Origin: Mixophyes australis
Taxonomy: Eukaryota; Chordata; Amphibia; Anura; Limnodynastidae
Length of the DNA stretch: 64,000 nt
Assembly (NCBI GenBank): GCA_036250195.1
Contig: JAVHZZ010000005.1
Location: 74,263,505-74,327,504 of the forward strand
Direction of reading: 5' to 3'
The notes under the pieces were generated by a model, which saw only the letters and a program-made list of their open reading frames with translations, did not search any database and was not told the DNA's origin. Below are positions 1 through 11,865 of the stretch, in pieces. Made by a program: the position numbers and the translations under genes. Within the stretch, counting starts at the first letter, position 1. Each line of letters begins with the position of its first letter.

Positions 1-28
1 AAAACCAAATTAACCTTAGGAAAGTTTA

Positions 29-1164
29 CAGTCATGGCAAAAAGTTTTGAGAATGACACAAAAATTATTTTTCACAAAGTCTGATGCCTCAGTTTTTATG
101 ATGGCAATTTGCATATACTCCAGAATGTCATGAAGAGTGATCAGATGAATTGCAATTAATTTCAAAGTTCCTCTTTGCCATGACAATGAAATGTATCCCC
201 AAAACAACATTTCCTCTGCATTTCAGCCCTGCCACAAAAGGAGCCGCTGACATCAGATCAGTGATTCTCTTGTTAACACAGGTGAGAGTATTGACAAGGA
301 CAAGGCTGGAGATCACTCTGTCATGCTGATTGAGTTAGAATAACAAACTGAAAGCTTTAAAAGGAGGGTGGTGCTTGAAACCATTGTTCTTCCTCTGTTA
401 ACAATGGTTATCTGCAAGGAAACACGTGCAGTCATCATTGCTTTGGACAAAAAGGGCTTCATTGGCAAGGATACTGCTGCTAGTATCAGGGAAAGGTGAA
501 TGCTACCATCAGCCCCTTGTCATGCCAACAGTAAAGCATCCTGAGCGCATTCATGTGTGGGGTTGCTTCTTAGCCAGTGGGTGTTAGAACACAGACATGA
601 ATAAAGAGTCGTACCAAAACATCCTCCAAGAGCAACTTCTCCCAATCATCAAAGAACAGTTTGGTAACGAACAATTCCTTTTCCAGCATGATAGAGCACC
701 TTGCCATAAGGCAAAAGTGATAACTAAGTGACTCAGGGATCAAAACATCGAAATTTTGGGTCCATGGCCAGGACACTCCCAAGACCCTAATCCCATTGAT
801 AACTTGTGGTCAATACTCAAGAGGCGGGTGGAAAAACAAAAATCCACAAATTCTGACAAACTCCAAGCATTGATTAGATAAGAATGGGCGGCCATCAGTC
901 GGTATGTGGCCCAGAAGTTGATTGACAGCATGCCAGGGCGAATTGCAGAGGTCTTCAAAAAGAAGGGTCAACACTGCAAATACTGAAATGTTGCATAAAC
1001 TTAATATAATTGTCAATAAAAGCCTTTGACACTTATGAAATGCTTGTAATTTTACTTCAGTATACCATAGCAACATCTGACAAAAAGGTCTAAAAACACT
1101 GAAGCAGCAAACTTTGTTTGAAAACCAATACTTCTGTCATTCTCAAAACTTTTGGCCATGACTA
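29..1164 (+). mobile_element. Tc1/mariner element, degraded, TA target duplication
   Basis: Inverted ends: the left end starts CAGTCATGGCAAAAAGTTTT and the right end reads as its complement near 1133-1164; similarity continues about 70 bp inward. TA dinucleotides flank both ends (27-28 and 1165-1166), as expected for Tc1/mariner. At about 1.14 kb it is shorter than typical (about 1.3-1.6 kb) because the middle of the transposase gene is deleted. Removing the element restores a continuous LINE reading frame across the insertion point. Confidence 0.88.
404..986 (+). pseudogene. Tc1-type transposase, internally deleted
   Basis: Starts at ATG 404 with MVICKETRAVIIALDKKG, the N-terminal helix-turn-helix region of Tc1-type transposases. 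It loses the middle near 490-550 and resumes in the DDE catalytic part: FQHDRAPCHKAK with the second Asp, then PWPGHSQDPNPIDNLWSILK with the final acidic region, ending QHCKY. In-frame stops occur near 728 and 880. It cannot encode a working enzyme; the DNA-binding and first catalytic Asp segments are mostly gone. Confidence 0.85.
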
Positions 1165-1166
1165 TA

Positions 1167-2097
1167 GACCTAAATTTTATATTTGGGGCGACAAAATGGG
1201 CAGAATTCCTGCCAGAATATTTCAAGCTCAAAAAAAGCAAACCTATATATATTCCATTAAGGATGTCAAGAGGGATTGTGTCTTCACCTTTGATCAAATC
1301 GAACAGGCTGTCCAAAATTATTACACCAACCTTTATCATCTAAAAAAAATACTCTCCCCTTCCAGATGAAGACTCTTTCAAGGCTCAAATAAAGGATTAC
1401 TTGAAATCCATGCAGTACCCATGGATTTTCAATGAAGTTTGTAAATCCCTTAAGCAACCATTCACGAAAGAAGAAATGGATGACGCTCTAGCTTCAACCC
1501 CCAATGGGAGAAGCCTAAGTCCAGATGGGTTTTCTGTCATTTCTTACAAAGCATTCCTAGAAAATCATATGCATTTATTCTTACATGATTGTAATGAAAT
1601 ACCTGTTGAGGACACCTACTTCCCTCAGTCCCTGGAGGCTGACATAATTATTTTTCCTAAAGAGGTAAAGGACCCATCCCAGTACTCAAGCTATAGGCTG
1701 ATCTCCCTGATAAGTAAAGATCGAAAAAACTTATTGCAAAACTACTCACTAATCATCTGAAGACCCTTCTCCCAGACTTGATACATCAGGACCAGTGGGC
1801 CTTGTGTTTTGAAGAGAAGCTAAAGACAATACTACAATACTAATGTGACTGATTTAAGTCACTGTGTAGATAGAAGCAGATATCACTTGATCCTTTTGTC
1901 CACGGATGAGGAGATGTCATTCAACTGGCAATTTATGTCAGGCATGCTGGAGCACTTGGGATTGGGTCCTCTTTGCTATCATAGGTTGTTGCCATTATAT
2001 AATTCCCAAACACAACCCAGTCGGCAGAATTATAGTGATCTACACCCCTTCCAAAATCCTGGTCCACCACTTGGCAGAGAAAAGACATCTTAAAAAA
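1167..2097 (+). pseudogene. L1-type LINE ORF2 remnant (reverse transcriptase)
   Basis: Broken frames give, in order: FYIWGDKMGRIPARIF (the GDK-GR motif before RT in L1), an RT block with KEEMDDALASTPNGRSLSPDGF and later SYRLISLISKDRK, and a degraded copy of the DAEKAFDR--W motif near 1890-1930. Several frameshifts and stops are present. The upstream part (1-28) is separated by the Tc1 insertion. It looks like an old copy of the vertebrate L1/Tx1 group. Confidence 0.78.
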
Positions 2098-2421
2098 TGT
2101 TGACCCCCACTTTTTTTCCCCTAGTGCATCCGTTACACCTTAATTGTTATATTTTCCTGATTTTCTTTGTTCTCTTTCAGTTTTAATTTTAAAGGATGTA
2201 CTTAAGATTTCTTACTGTTAGGATCTAGGCAAGCATTAATTGAAATGTTATTTGAAATCGCGATGGGAGTCCATCATATTGTGTCTTTGTCTGACCTATA
2301 TCATCTGACACGGGTTATCGGGAAAATGACTACCACCGGTATCCAATGGGTGTTGTATAACAATTAGTTTACCAGTAATGTAATAATAATGTTACCATTT
2401 ATCAATTTGAAAATAACTCAC

Positions 2422-2501
2422 CTTTCTGCCAAACTTGTAAGAGCGAGCAGAGCTCCCAGCAACACATTACTGTCTCTAGCAGCTAGGAGTTTTACTAGAG
2501 T
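2422..2501 (-). CDS. NEK10: NEK10 coding exon 9 (last in window)
   Basis: 80 nt between acceptor tattttttcag and donor gtgagtta. Encodes 26 residues, TLVKLLAARDSNV then LLGALLALTSLAE, a textbook armadillo helix pair, plus AG of a split codon. The next exon is not visible in 1-2400, which is transposon and AT-rich intron, so it must lie left of the window. Confidence 0.94.
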
Positions 2502-3887
2502 CTGAAAAAATAAAAGTTATATACAGATACAACATATGAGTTCAAGCTGAATGTAGAATATAATTAATGTTTAAAGGGATAATATGGTGTGTAAATTACA
2601 AAGTGGAACACTTTACTAGTTAGTCATTGATAAAATTAACAAAATCCAGGATTTTTCTAAAACACTATCAATGGCAGGAAGCGATACTTTTATGCCAAAT
2701 TGTTCCGTATCATTCCATAATCCCTATTGCACCCTTTCCCATCCTATACCACCTTGTTAAAAAGGCTTCCAAATGTTAGATGAAATAAAGTTTCCTGCAT
2801 TTTTGTGCTGGTCTCTTAAAACATGTTTATAGTCCTGACTGCAACCAAACCACATAATTTCTTCATACTTTTGTCATTAAGCACAGCTGTTGTACAATGA
2901 CATCCTTGCATACTGTGCTCTGCATTGTGTACCATGCTCCGTAGATCTGTCACATCTTTTTCAAGGTTTTTTACCTTAAAAAAGACCAGATTTGTTGTTT
3001 GAAACACACTGGAAGAATTCAGGGTCCCGCAGCGTCCTGTCAAGGCCATTGTATTCAACTATAGGCATTGTATAGCTGTAGGAGATCCCAGCCTGTTACT
3101 TAAAAGTGCTATGTACAGTGCTACATAATATGACAGCGTTTTACAATTAAAAATATATTAATAATATCACTAAACCTATTTCTGGTTGGAAGGACTGCAT
3201 ATGCTAAGGATTCTATTGTATAGGAATTTACATGGTTTGTGCTATTTTTATATTGGAAGTGTTATTGTATTAAAGTCACATTTTTTTTTAATCAAAGATA
3301 ATACACAAATTATTTGGCTCTTTTCCTTTGAACAACATATGTACACATTGATGGTTCCTATCCTGAGCAGTGAATATTTGTGGAGTGTAAGTGCATTGCT
3401 AAAGGGGGAGAACGAGGAGAAGTTGCACTATTCTTGTGTCTTTACAATTAACATTTTGAAGGATACTGTATATATGGAATTCTTCTAATGACTTTCATCA
3501 TCTAGTTATACTATTGCTACCACTTGTGAGATATATATATATATTGATCTGATTTACTAAACTATATTTTATTAAATTATCTGTTTTTTTTCAAGTTTTT
3601 CAAATTATCTGGCTGGAAAGAAATAAGAAAACAGAAATATGTAAAAAAAAGTCCAAGCAGAACAAAACAGATCACTTAAGTATCCTCAATTTTTTGTATA
3701 ATACGACATCCCTGGAAATTCTTTATTTCTGTAAATTGCTTATTGAAATTTCATGGCATTTTGAAGGTCCTTTAGCTGCAGTCACCGGAGCACAGGTTAT
3801 TTTTCAAACTGAATATAGTTTAAGGAACCTATCATAGGGATTGTAAGGTTAACAAAAAAGATGATAAAGAAGTACATATATTTTTAT
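2502..3887. other. NEK10 intron 8, left part, no recognisable gene
   Basis: AT-rich intron sequence between exon 9 and an L2 fragment. Short ORFs (for example 2816-3058 and 3186-3488) have no recognisable motifs. A short (AT)n run lies at 3531-3544. I see no RNA gene or conserved block. Confidence 0.6.
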
Positions 3888-4600
3888 GTTACCTAAGCCT
3901 AGCACATTTATTTTATGTATATTCACACCATACGTCACTTATCCGCATCCACCTCCACTTTGCTGTCACCTACCATCCCCAAGCCCTTCCACCCACTTGC
4001 TGCCTGGCTCTCCCACTTCCTTTCCTCCAACCTACCCACTCTCATTCTTGGGGAATTCAACGTTCCCATTGACAACCCTCATCTATGCCCATGGTCTCAT
4101 CCAGACACCATGATGGCTACTCCCTGGACCTCCTGTTCTTTCACCTCCATGATAGCTCACCCTCTCTAACTCATTCTTCTAACTCTCTGACCACAACCAC
4201 CTCAACTTCCACCTCTCCCCACCTCCCTCTCCCAAACCTGCAATGTGTGGACACTAAACAACATGCACTATCTCAGCATCCCTTGAACCACTGCTATCCC
4301 TCTTCCTCCAACATTCCAAACAATAACCTTGGCATTCCAAGTTTACTTGCTACCTACAAAGGTGCTCCTGTTCTGCTCAGCGTTTCAGGAAGAAATCCCA
4401 CTCTGAACGCACTTTATCTACTTTAAATTCATGGGGTCATCCTATTACATGGCACTCTCTCTTGCCAAACAGACGTTCTTCCAAACCCTCATCCCCTCCC
4501 AAAAACAACAACAACCCCAGTTGCCTCTTCCACAATCACCTACCTTCTCTGTCCCAGCTCCTCCTCCCCCCACACAACTTTGCCTCTTACTTCAAGGGGA
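3888..4600 (+). pseudogene. L2/CR1-type LINE fragment (endonuclease part)
   Basis: Frame-broken but readable: LILGEFNVPIDNPH resembles the LGDFN motif of the apurinic endonuclease domain in L2/CR1 elements, followed by a degraded SLDLLFFH...SPSLTHSSNS..DHNHL stretch typical of the end of that domain. C-rich composition of the coding strand fits this family in amphibians. It stops before RT. On the opposite strand to NEK10. Confidence 0.72.
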
Positions 4601-4980
4601 AAATTGTTTACATCCCTGTCAATATATCTTGATAAACATTGAGGATGATAATGATAATAATTTCACATGATAATATTTGCTAATTCTATTTAACTGATTA
4701 CGCTAGTATATTATACATGTGATATTACAATATGAGCTGCAGGTATTGTAAAATGTACTATAGGAAAGAGGTCCTTTTATTATACCTCGGCCCTGCCTTG
4801 ACTAATGTCAGACACTACAGGCTAGAAACACAGGAAAAATATTGTGTATATTTTTACTGTAATGCTGAGCAAGGGAAACAAGTGGGAGGGGGAGAGATAA
4901 AATAAAGGTTACTTTTTAATAATGTAAATATATCTTTATTATTATTTTTACAGGTGAACACATGAGATATGGTCCCTTAC

Positions 4981-5048
4981 TTTGTGCGCTTCACTCTTTA
5001 TCACCCACTCCCTTTGATCTTTAGCAGCAGACAGTTTTTGAAAGATAT
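4981..5048 (-). CDS. NEK10: NEK10 coding exon 8
   Basis: 68 nt between acceptor ttttttgcag and donor gtaaggga. AT completes the split Tyr (T|AT), followed by 22 codons including IFQKLSAAKDQREW and SEAHK. This is one of the best conserved NEK10 segments. It lies in the gap between two L2-type LINE fragments (3888-4600 and 5752-6775), so those fragments are separate insertions in the flanking introns. Confidence 0.94.
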
Positions 5049-5267
5049 CTGCAAAAAATTAAATGTTGCATTTTTAAAATGTTATATAAATGACATCAAA
5101 CCATCATAAAATAAGCGTAGAAGGTAAAAATGCTAAATTTAACAATTGGTATCATGACAATAATTTGTAGAAAGACTTTGACTTAAATACAGTTTCAGTG
5201 AGAAGCTTTGATAGTAGGAATATTATATTTAACCATTTGTTGCATCTTTATTTGTTTTACTATTTCA

Positions 5268-5395
5268 GCTATTGTGGAACTACAGGTTCAACAGCAGGCA
5301 CTGGTAGCCAAGGGCATGCTTGTGTTTGCTTATTCCACAAGTTCCAGCATGCACAACCAGTCAATGGCTGCCAGGGCTTGTGTTATGATAATAAC
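5268..5395. repeat. Fold-back repeat fragment of the AACTACA/CAGCATGC type
   Basis: Contains TGTGGAACTACAGGTT followed by partly complementary blocks (GGCACTGGTAGCCAAGGGCATGC, CAAGTTCCAGCATGC, GGCTGCCAGGGC in pieces). It resembles the better preserved fold-back element at 46158-46336, from which I infer a shared MITE family. Confidence 0.5.
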
Positions 5396-5751
5396 TAGGA
5401 CTACTGGGGTGTCATGTTTGTCGTTATGTTCACAACCACTTCCCCATGTTGATAACAAGAAATGGAAAAAAGATAATAGGCGCCTACTAAATTTTCAGTC
5501 TCAATGTCAATATAAAAATGTCTTTATCTGTCTGAATTCCAAGACAGAGGAAGAGCATAGATGAATTTTGTAGATAGCTCGATCCTAACATTACTCACAG
5601 TATCGTAGGTATATATATATATATATTCTCCTCAATCCAAATCGATAGGAAGGTCCTTCAAAGGGTAGAAACAAACCATCCACTTTCTTGCAAATGTATG
5701 TGTATAATACACTCCTGCTGACACTTTTATCAGTGTGGCTTATCACTGCAG

Positions 5752-6775
5752 GTGTTTAATGGGATAAGCTTCGCAAAACAACTCTCTCCTGCTTTGCCTC
5801 CTACCTCTCTGGCTGCTCTTTTAGCGTGTCTGCTTCTGATTCTCCCCCCCCTTCTCCCCTTTCTATTGGGAGTTCCACAAGGCTCTGTCCATGGCCCTCT
5901 GCTCTTCTCTCTCTACAGCACCTCTATTGGTGAACTCATTCAATCATTTGGCCTCCAATACCACCTCTATGCTGATGACATGCAAATCTATCTTTCCTCC
6001 CCTGACCACTCTCCCGCTTTCCTAACCCAGGTATCTAGCTGTATTTCTGCTGTAACTACCTGAATGTCACATCGCTTCCTGAAACTCAACATCTCCAAAT
6101 CCGAGCTCATCATATTTCCTCCTGCCAATGTTGCTATTCCTCCCAATATCTCCCTCTTGGCTGACAACATCACTCTTTCTCCTGTCACCCAAACCCGCTG
6201 CCTTGGAGTCATCCTTGACTCAGCTCTCAACTTCCCCTCATATCCAGTCCCTCACCAAATCCTGCATCTTCCTCCTCAATAACATCACAAAAATCCATCC
6301 CTTCCTCTCTCAGGAAGCAACCAAAATCCTGGTTCATCCACTCAACATTTCTCATCTGGACTATTGCAACCTCCTTCTCACTGGCCTTCCTGACTCTCAC
6401 ATTTGTGACCTTCAATCCATACAGAATGCTGTGGTTAGGCTCATCTTCCTCTCTCACCACACCTCTTCCGATTCTCCTCTGCTTAAATCCCTATCCCTTT
6501 CAGAATTCAGTTCAAGCTCCTTATCCTCGCTTACAAAGCCCTTACCAACACTTCTCCCCCTTACATCTCTGACCTTGTCTCGAGGTACATACCTACCTGG
6601 CCACTCCACTCTGTCTCTGACCTCCGTCTCAATTCACCTCTCATTACCTCCTCCCATGCTCGCCTCTAAGACTTCTGCCATGCTGCCCCTAATCTTTGGA
6701 ACTGCCTACCCCATCTCACTCGACTCTCCCCAACCTTCAGTCCTTCAAACGCTCACTCAAAACTTTTTACCGTTT
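5752..6775 (+). pseudogene. L2/CR1-type LINE fragment (RT C-terminal half)
   Basis: Three frames together give the RT and 3' ORF2 segments: [16 protein letters not shown] (RT motif before the catalytic box), [11 protein letters not shown] (catalytic ADD), LKLNISKSELIIFPP, CLGVILDSALNF, and ISHLDYCNLLLTGLP with LQSIQNAVVRLIF. These are diagnostic of L2/CR1 ORF2. Frameshifts occur near 6063 and 6240. The 3' end fades into a separate repeat at 6785. Confidence 0.85.
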
Positions 6776-6784
6776 CGGTAAAAA

Positions 6785-6897
6785 AAAAAAAAGATTAGAA
6801 TTGCGTGAGAAGTTTTCGCGCTCGAAAATAAGGTAAAATAGCAAAAAAATTACTTTGCACGCTCAAACTTCCAAACTCGCTAACAATTGAATACCCC
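6785..6897. repeat. MITE-like fragment with a TTGAATACCCC end
   Basis: Starts after an A12 run and ends AACAATTGAATACCCCCCTT. The same kind of terminus (GGGGTAATTCAATTG and its complement) bounds the short element at 19333-19499, suggesting a related terminal-repeat family. Only one end is clear here. Confidence 0.45.
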
Positions 6898-7197
6898 CCT
6901 TAAATAGTGATAAAATTACACATATTCAATAAAGGCGATGTTTTCTTTATTCTAATTAACTAATCCATGCCCAGTTTTCATTCACTACCATAAGAAAGGG
7001 CAGAAGTAGCAGAAAGAGAATACCATAGAAAGTTGTATAATATCATAACAATTTACTTTCTATTATACAATACATTATTAAGGCCTTATTTAAAATAAAC
7101 TAGTGACACTGATATATTATCGAAGAAGAAATATTGACATGTTCTGCCTTTTAAAAAAAAACATTTGGTTAGGACACAATTATTAAGTAATACTTAC

Positions 7198-7276
7198 AGG
7201 TCATATTGACCAGCTTGTCAACATCAAACTCATCTTCACCAGAGGAGAGGTATGCATTACATGTAGTCTGCATATA
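7198..7276 (-). CDS. NEK10: NEK10 coding exon 7
   Basis: 79 nt between acceptor ttattttcag and donor gtaagtatta (near consensus). Encodes 26 residues from YMQTTCNAYL to DKLVNMT plus the first base of a split Tyr codon. The acidic stretch SSGEDEFDVDK is variable, whereas DKLVNMT is conserved in NEK10. Confidence 0.93.
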
Positions 7277-7587
7277 CTGAAAATAAGAATCATAAAGAGT
7301 TCACAAAATATCCAGCAGATGGCGAATCAGCATTACAATCGAGTTGTATAGCATTATATAATGAGCAATGCAACACACATATCCAACTTGTATGTTCTCG
7401 ACATTTCAACATTTTAGAACATAGGAGAGGGCCCTAATTTATTTCAGCACTGGAACACAGATAATGGACAAATGCTAAAAAAAACAGTTAATAGAAATAC
7501 AATTCCACTATTCTGCCTTTCTTTGAGTTAGTTTTAATACTTTCTGCGGCAATTGATTGCATACACAAATACATGTAGTCCCTAATC

Positions 7588-7690
7588 CAGTGGTTCTCAA
7601 ACTTTGCAGTTCGCGGCACCCTTAGAGTCTCCAATTTTTTTCAAGGCACCCCTCCAAAATAATTATTGAGCAGTCGCTGATGTTTAACAA
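7588..7690. repeat. hAT-like MITE fragment
   Basis: Begins CAGTGGTTCTCAAACTTTG and continues through a GGCACCC-rich stretch. CAGTGGTTCTCAAACTT-type ends are common in hAT/Charlie-derived repeats of vertebrates. The other end is not visible, so this is a weak call. Confidence 0.38.
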
Positions 7691-7794
7691 TTCCCTGCAC
7701 ATGCCAAGCTATCAGACTGAGATTCTGGATCAATTTGGATAGTCCCAAAACAGACAGATGAGAGGACGGAAGTGTGAAATCAGGGGTTCGATGA

Positions 7795-9640
7795 TCAGTT
7801 TATCCCATGCCATAAGGGAGTCACGGGGTCTAGACTTACTACCTACAAACAACAAGTCCACCAGGGGGAACAGATGGGAGGATTTCTGTTCAATGGAGAC
7901 CCATCACTTGAGGCCAACCAATCTCTGAGTTGATCTCTGAGTTGATCTAACAAGCAGGCCATCTGATAGAATTCCAAGTTAGGCAAGGCCATATCCCCCT
8001 TCAATTTGGACCTTATCATTTTGATGTTTGCTACTTTACTTATCATTTTGATGTTTGCTACTCCAAATAAAATCTAAAGACACTTTATAAAATGTATTAT
8101 TGAAATGACTGGGAGAAAAGTAAGGGATGGACTGAAATAAAGATATAGAATTTTTGAAAGAAGCATCATTTTAACGGCTGCAATCCTACCTAACCACGAC
8201 ACTACATAGTTAAACCACAACTTTCTCAAAGTAGTACACTGAGTCATCAGGGAGATATATTACTAACAACAAAATCAGAGGGGGGTATGGCATATACCAA
8301 TACCCAAATAGATCAGAGAAGACGGTTGACAAATGTAACCAGATTTCTCCTTAAGAGATTCTTGACTGGCCGAAGACTAAGATTTCAGATTTAGCTTGTG
8401 AAATTTGTAAATATTAGAATATTAGAATAGAAGAATATTCCTTTTGGATCAGTTGTATGATCAACAGTGAGGTCATCAGCAAAGAGACATCGTTTATGGC
8501 AGCTGTCACCTATAGAGGAATCTACCACCAGAGGAGACTGGTACCGTTTTATAGCTAAAGGTTCGATCATAAGTGCAAAAATTAAAGGGGATAATGACAC
8601 CCCTGATGGGTACCATTAAAAATATCAAACCGATCAGACAAGAAGCCGTAATTAAATATGCACGCCGAGGGGTCCGAGTACAATGTAGCAATGGCATTCA
8701 GGAAAGAGCCATCAAAGCCAAACTTGGCCAAGACAGAGGACATACAGCCCCAGTGCAACCTGTCAAATGCCTTTTCCGCATCTAACAACAGGGGGTCTTG
8801 ATGAAGAATATGAAGCTTAACTACATCAAATACCTGCCTAACATTATCTGGTGCTTACCCGCCACTTATAAATCTCACCTGATCTCACAAATTCAACTGA
8901 GGGAGGACAGAATTTTGATGTCAGAGTTTAGCAACATACAAAGGACAGCAGTTTTGACAAGCAGTGGAATCTTTTCCCGGTTTAAGGATAGTGATGATTT
9001 GAGATTCCAACATTTCATTAGGGAATGTGTAATGTTTAGTGATGTGGTTAAACAATGCCCTAACATCATGAGTTAGGTCAGTATCGAAAATTAGAGATAA
9101 AAGTTATTCGTGAAACCATTGGGGCCTGGCGCTTTATCTTTTTTTAGAGACTTTTTTTTGCACGACCTCCTCCGTAGTCCATGGAGATGACAAGGAGGCC
9201 ACAACAAATTGGGAAATCGAGGCGAACGTCTTAGAGCCCAAAAAACAACATATGGATCCCTGTAGGTTGCGGGGTAGAGCTATTGGTATGCAAATTACGA
9301 CAAGCTTTCATAATAAATTTATTCGCTATCTCTAAGGGTTTCAAAGACGATAGTCACCAGAGTCAGAAAAGAATTTAATCCGGTTGATAGCATTTTTTTC
9401 CCTTAAGTTATTGGCCAATAGTTTATTAGCTCTGTTTCCGACAGTATAACATTTCTGTTGGCAACAGGCTACAGCAATATACACCTGACTCATAGCTAAT
9501 GTATGTAACTTGTGACGGATATCAGCTAGTTCAGTTTTAATTGAGGGGATATATTGTAGGGACCACTTGTCTTTCAAAAGCTGGTCAATACAGGAGTACG
9601 AACCATGAATAAGAAAAGAAAAATGTATAATCTCTAGTAA
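7795..9640 (-). pseudogene. L1/Tx1-type LINE ORF2 remnant (RT)
   Basis: Read on the minus strand from right to left: VGNRANKLLANNLREKNAINRI (9400-9460; the GN-ANKLLA motif ahead of RT), then LDAEKAFDRLHW with a following GFDGSFLNAIATLY block (8580-8790), PLIFALMIEPLA (8390-8600), CLFADDLT with the catalytic ADD, and finally KGDMALPNLEFYQ (7840-8050), the conserved C-terminal G--LP---Y motif. Many stops and frameshifts. An old L1/Tx1-group copy in the same orientation as NEK10. Confidence 0.82.
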
Positions 9641-10403
9641 CAGGGTGCTTCACTTCCAGGCATCATATTGATCGTATCCTTAAAGAATCTGAGAAAAAAA
9701 AACTGAAGAGGTGCGGGGATCAAGAGAGGGAGAGAAATGTTGTATTTTTAATAAAGCACATCACAGGCATGATTGTGAGACTGTGGTGTGATATCATTAT
9801 TACTTTTCCCCTTCACAGTTTGTATGCAGTAAATCTTTAACTCATTAACAGTCTACAACACTATTAGTCTGTATAAGAATAGCAAAATAAGAAGAATAGT
9901 ACAAAATCATCTATTTGAAATATATAAAAGATAATAAATAACTTTAATTATTATCAAAACAAAAATAATATATTCTGACCTTGGCAACTTAAAAGGTATT
10001 GGATCTATTATCCAGAATGCTTGGAACCTACAATCTTATAAGATAAGGGGTTTATGTGTAATTTGGAGAACTATACACTAAATTGCATTTTACACCCCAT
10101 CTTCCCCCACACCTTTGGGGAGTTTCAATTAATCTCGATGTGCCGCTGGACATCAACGCAATGTCCAGCTGCACACACTGCCAGCAATTAGTGTAAGGAA
10201 TCCCTATTCAGCAGTGTACCCCATGCTTCATGATCGTGCATGTGTGTATGACTTTATTATTGAACAGCTACAATTATTTCCCTTTCTTATTTTCAAGGTA
10301 AGTGAATAAATTCAAACATTTACTCCATATACCACCAGCCACACTGTGAAACAATACTAAAATTAATATAATGAGTCTGGTTTCTAATAAATTATATACT
10401 TAC

Positions 10404-10445
10404 CTGTGCAAGGGTGTCAATGCCATCAATTTGATGAAGCACCCC
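10404..10445 (-). CDS. NEK10: NEK10 coding exon 6 (14-codon micro-exon)
   Basis: 42 nt, phase 0 at both ends, between acceptor tttaattcag and donor gtaagtat. Encodes GVLHQIDGIDTLAQ, matching the LH--GGI--LAQ segment of NEK10. The acceptor runs into five Gs; taking the first as part of AG gives the in-frame exon. It is too short for ORF-based detection and could be skipped without shifting the frame. Confidence 0.9.
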
Positions 10446-10569
10446 CTGAATTAAAAGAAAGATAACAATGAAATAACTCATGTTTATACTATAAAATATA
10501 ATAATGCAGCTATAAGTAAGTGGTAGCTATTGCAGCAACCCATTTACAATCATTGTAAGGTGTATGTGT

Positions 10570-10845
10570 ACGGTGATCCGGATTAAGGGGCGCACACCAG
10601 GAGTATGTGCCCCAGGTCTCCCTCTGTTAGGCCGCAGATCTATTGATCAGTCCCTCCCTCACTGGTTCGCCAGAACCAATACCTAATCTTAGACTCGGTT
10701 TGGCGAACCGGTGACTACAGGCTGAGTCACCATCTTCGTTGGTGGGGGGAGCAGGCTCCGTGAAAAAAAAAAAAAAAACATACGCACCTGTCCGCGGCGT
10801 CGGCACTCCTCCTCCCTCGTCCGTTCGCACTGAATGAATCTCACC
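10570..10845. repeat. GC-rich repeat with internal A16 run
   Basis: A CpG-containing block unlike the AT-rich flanks, with GGTTCGCCAGAACC near 10663 and GGTTTGGCGAACCGG near 10698 as partial inverted matches, and a run of about 16 A at 10762-10777. It resembles a retroposon or hAT-MITE remnant but I could not assign a family. The 67-aa minus-strand ORF here has no recognisable motif. Confidence 0.4.
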
Positions 10846-10849
10846 ACTG

Positions 10850-11275
10850 GGCCTATTAAATTAAGATGGGGGTGATGGGACCTTTAATGTAATGCTGGGG
10901 TGGTTTGGAATTATTAATTGAATGTGGTGGGGCTCAGTTTGGGGAGGATGGCTATTTATTAAATGTGAATATTAATTATTTAATGCTGGAGATGCTGAAG
11001 ATGGTTGTGGGAAATGGTTAAGTTAAACATAAATGCTATTAATTTATTGCTCTGGCTGTTTGGAGGAAGGGAAATAGTTTATATAATAAATGGGATTACT
11101 ATTACTTTAATGTTGGGGTTGGTTGGAGGAAAATAGGTCTATTTTCTAAATGTGTATACTATTAATTTAATGTCAGGGCTGGCTGGAGGGAAATAGATCT
11201 ATTTATCAAATACGTGTACTATTATTTTAATGTGTGTGCTATTGATTTAATGCCAGGGCTGGTTTGAGTTTTCTA
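10850..11275. repeat. Degenerate minisatellite, about 60-75-bp unit
   Basis: A recurring pattern of the form AAATGTGTATACTATTAATTT, then AATGTCAGGGCTGGCTGGAG, then GGAAATAGATCTATTT occurs about five to six times with strong decay. The clearest units are at 11100-11165, 11165-11225 and the end near 11270. Spacing is irregular, as expected for an old array. Confidence 0.65.
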
Positions 11276-11479
11276 AATCTTATGTACCCATTTTTTGTTC
11301 CAAACAGGGCCCCCAAAATTCCAGGATCAAGACAAGCAGCAACTAAAGACACCAGCAACCACAGGTGGTGAAAGTGACAAAAACTGGTGAGGTAGTCCCG
11401 AATTTTAGTGAATTTCTCTCTTGGGATCTATGTCCCCTTTCACACTGTACTGCTCGTGAGACAGAGCTGTAGTGCACAC

Positions 11480-11731
11480 AGTATCATCATCATCACCATT
11501 TATTTATGTAGCGCCACTGATTCCGCAGCGCTGTACATAGAACTCACTCACATCAGTCCCTGCCCCATTGGAGCTTACAGTCTAAATTCCCTAATATACA
11601 CACACAGACAGAGAGAAACTAGGATCAATTTTGATAGCAGCCAATTAACCTACTAGTATGTTTTTGGATTGTGGGAGGAAACCGGAGCACCCGGAGGAAA
11701 CCCATGCAAACACGGGGAGAACATACATGCT
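11480..11731 (-). repeat. tRNA-type SINE, 5'-truncated copy
   Basis: On the minus strand it reads GTTCTCCCCGTGTTTGC, GGTTTCCTCC, ATTGGCTGCTA, then CAGCGCTGCGGAATCAGTGG and a (GAT)n tail. The same body and tail occur at 21592-21890 and 42298-42624. The tRNA-like head is missing here. Confidence 0.82.
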
Positions 11732-11857
11732 GAATTACAGTTTCTGATATTTGCTCTGTCATAGAGTACTGTTTTGCCATGACAAGAATTCTCGCAAATA
11801 CTGTTTTATCTATCTGTGTACACATTAAAGTGTTATCTAATTTCATTGTTTACCTGT

Positions 11858-11865
11858 GTTTAGAG
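11858..11865. repeat. hAT target-site duplication, left copy
   Basis: GTTTAGAG, directly followed by the element end TAGAGATGG. The identical 8 bp recur at 16487-16494. Eight-bp duplications are the hallmark of hAT transposition. Confidence 0.92.

Noticed and set aside
6128..6781. 217-codon ORF as an independent gene
   Set aside because: It is one of three frames of the frame-broken L2 ORF2; only its second part matches L2 motifs.
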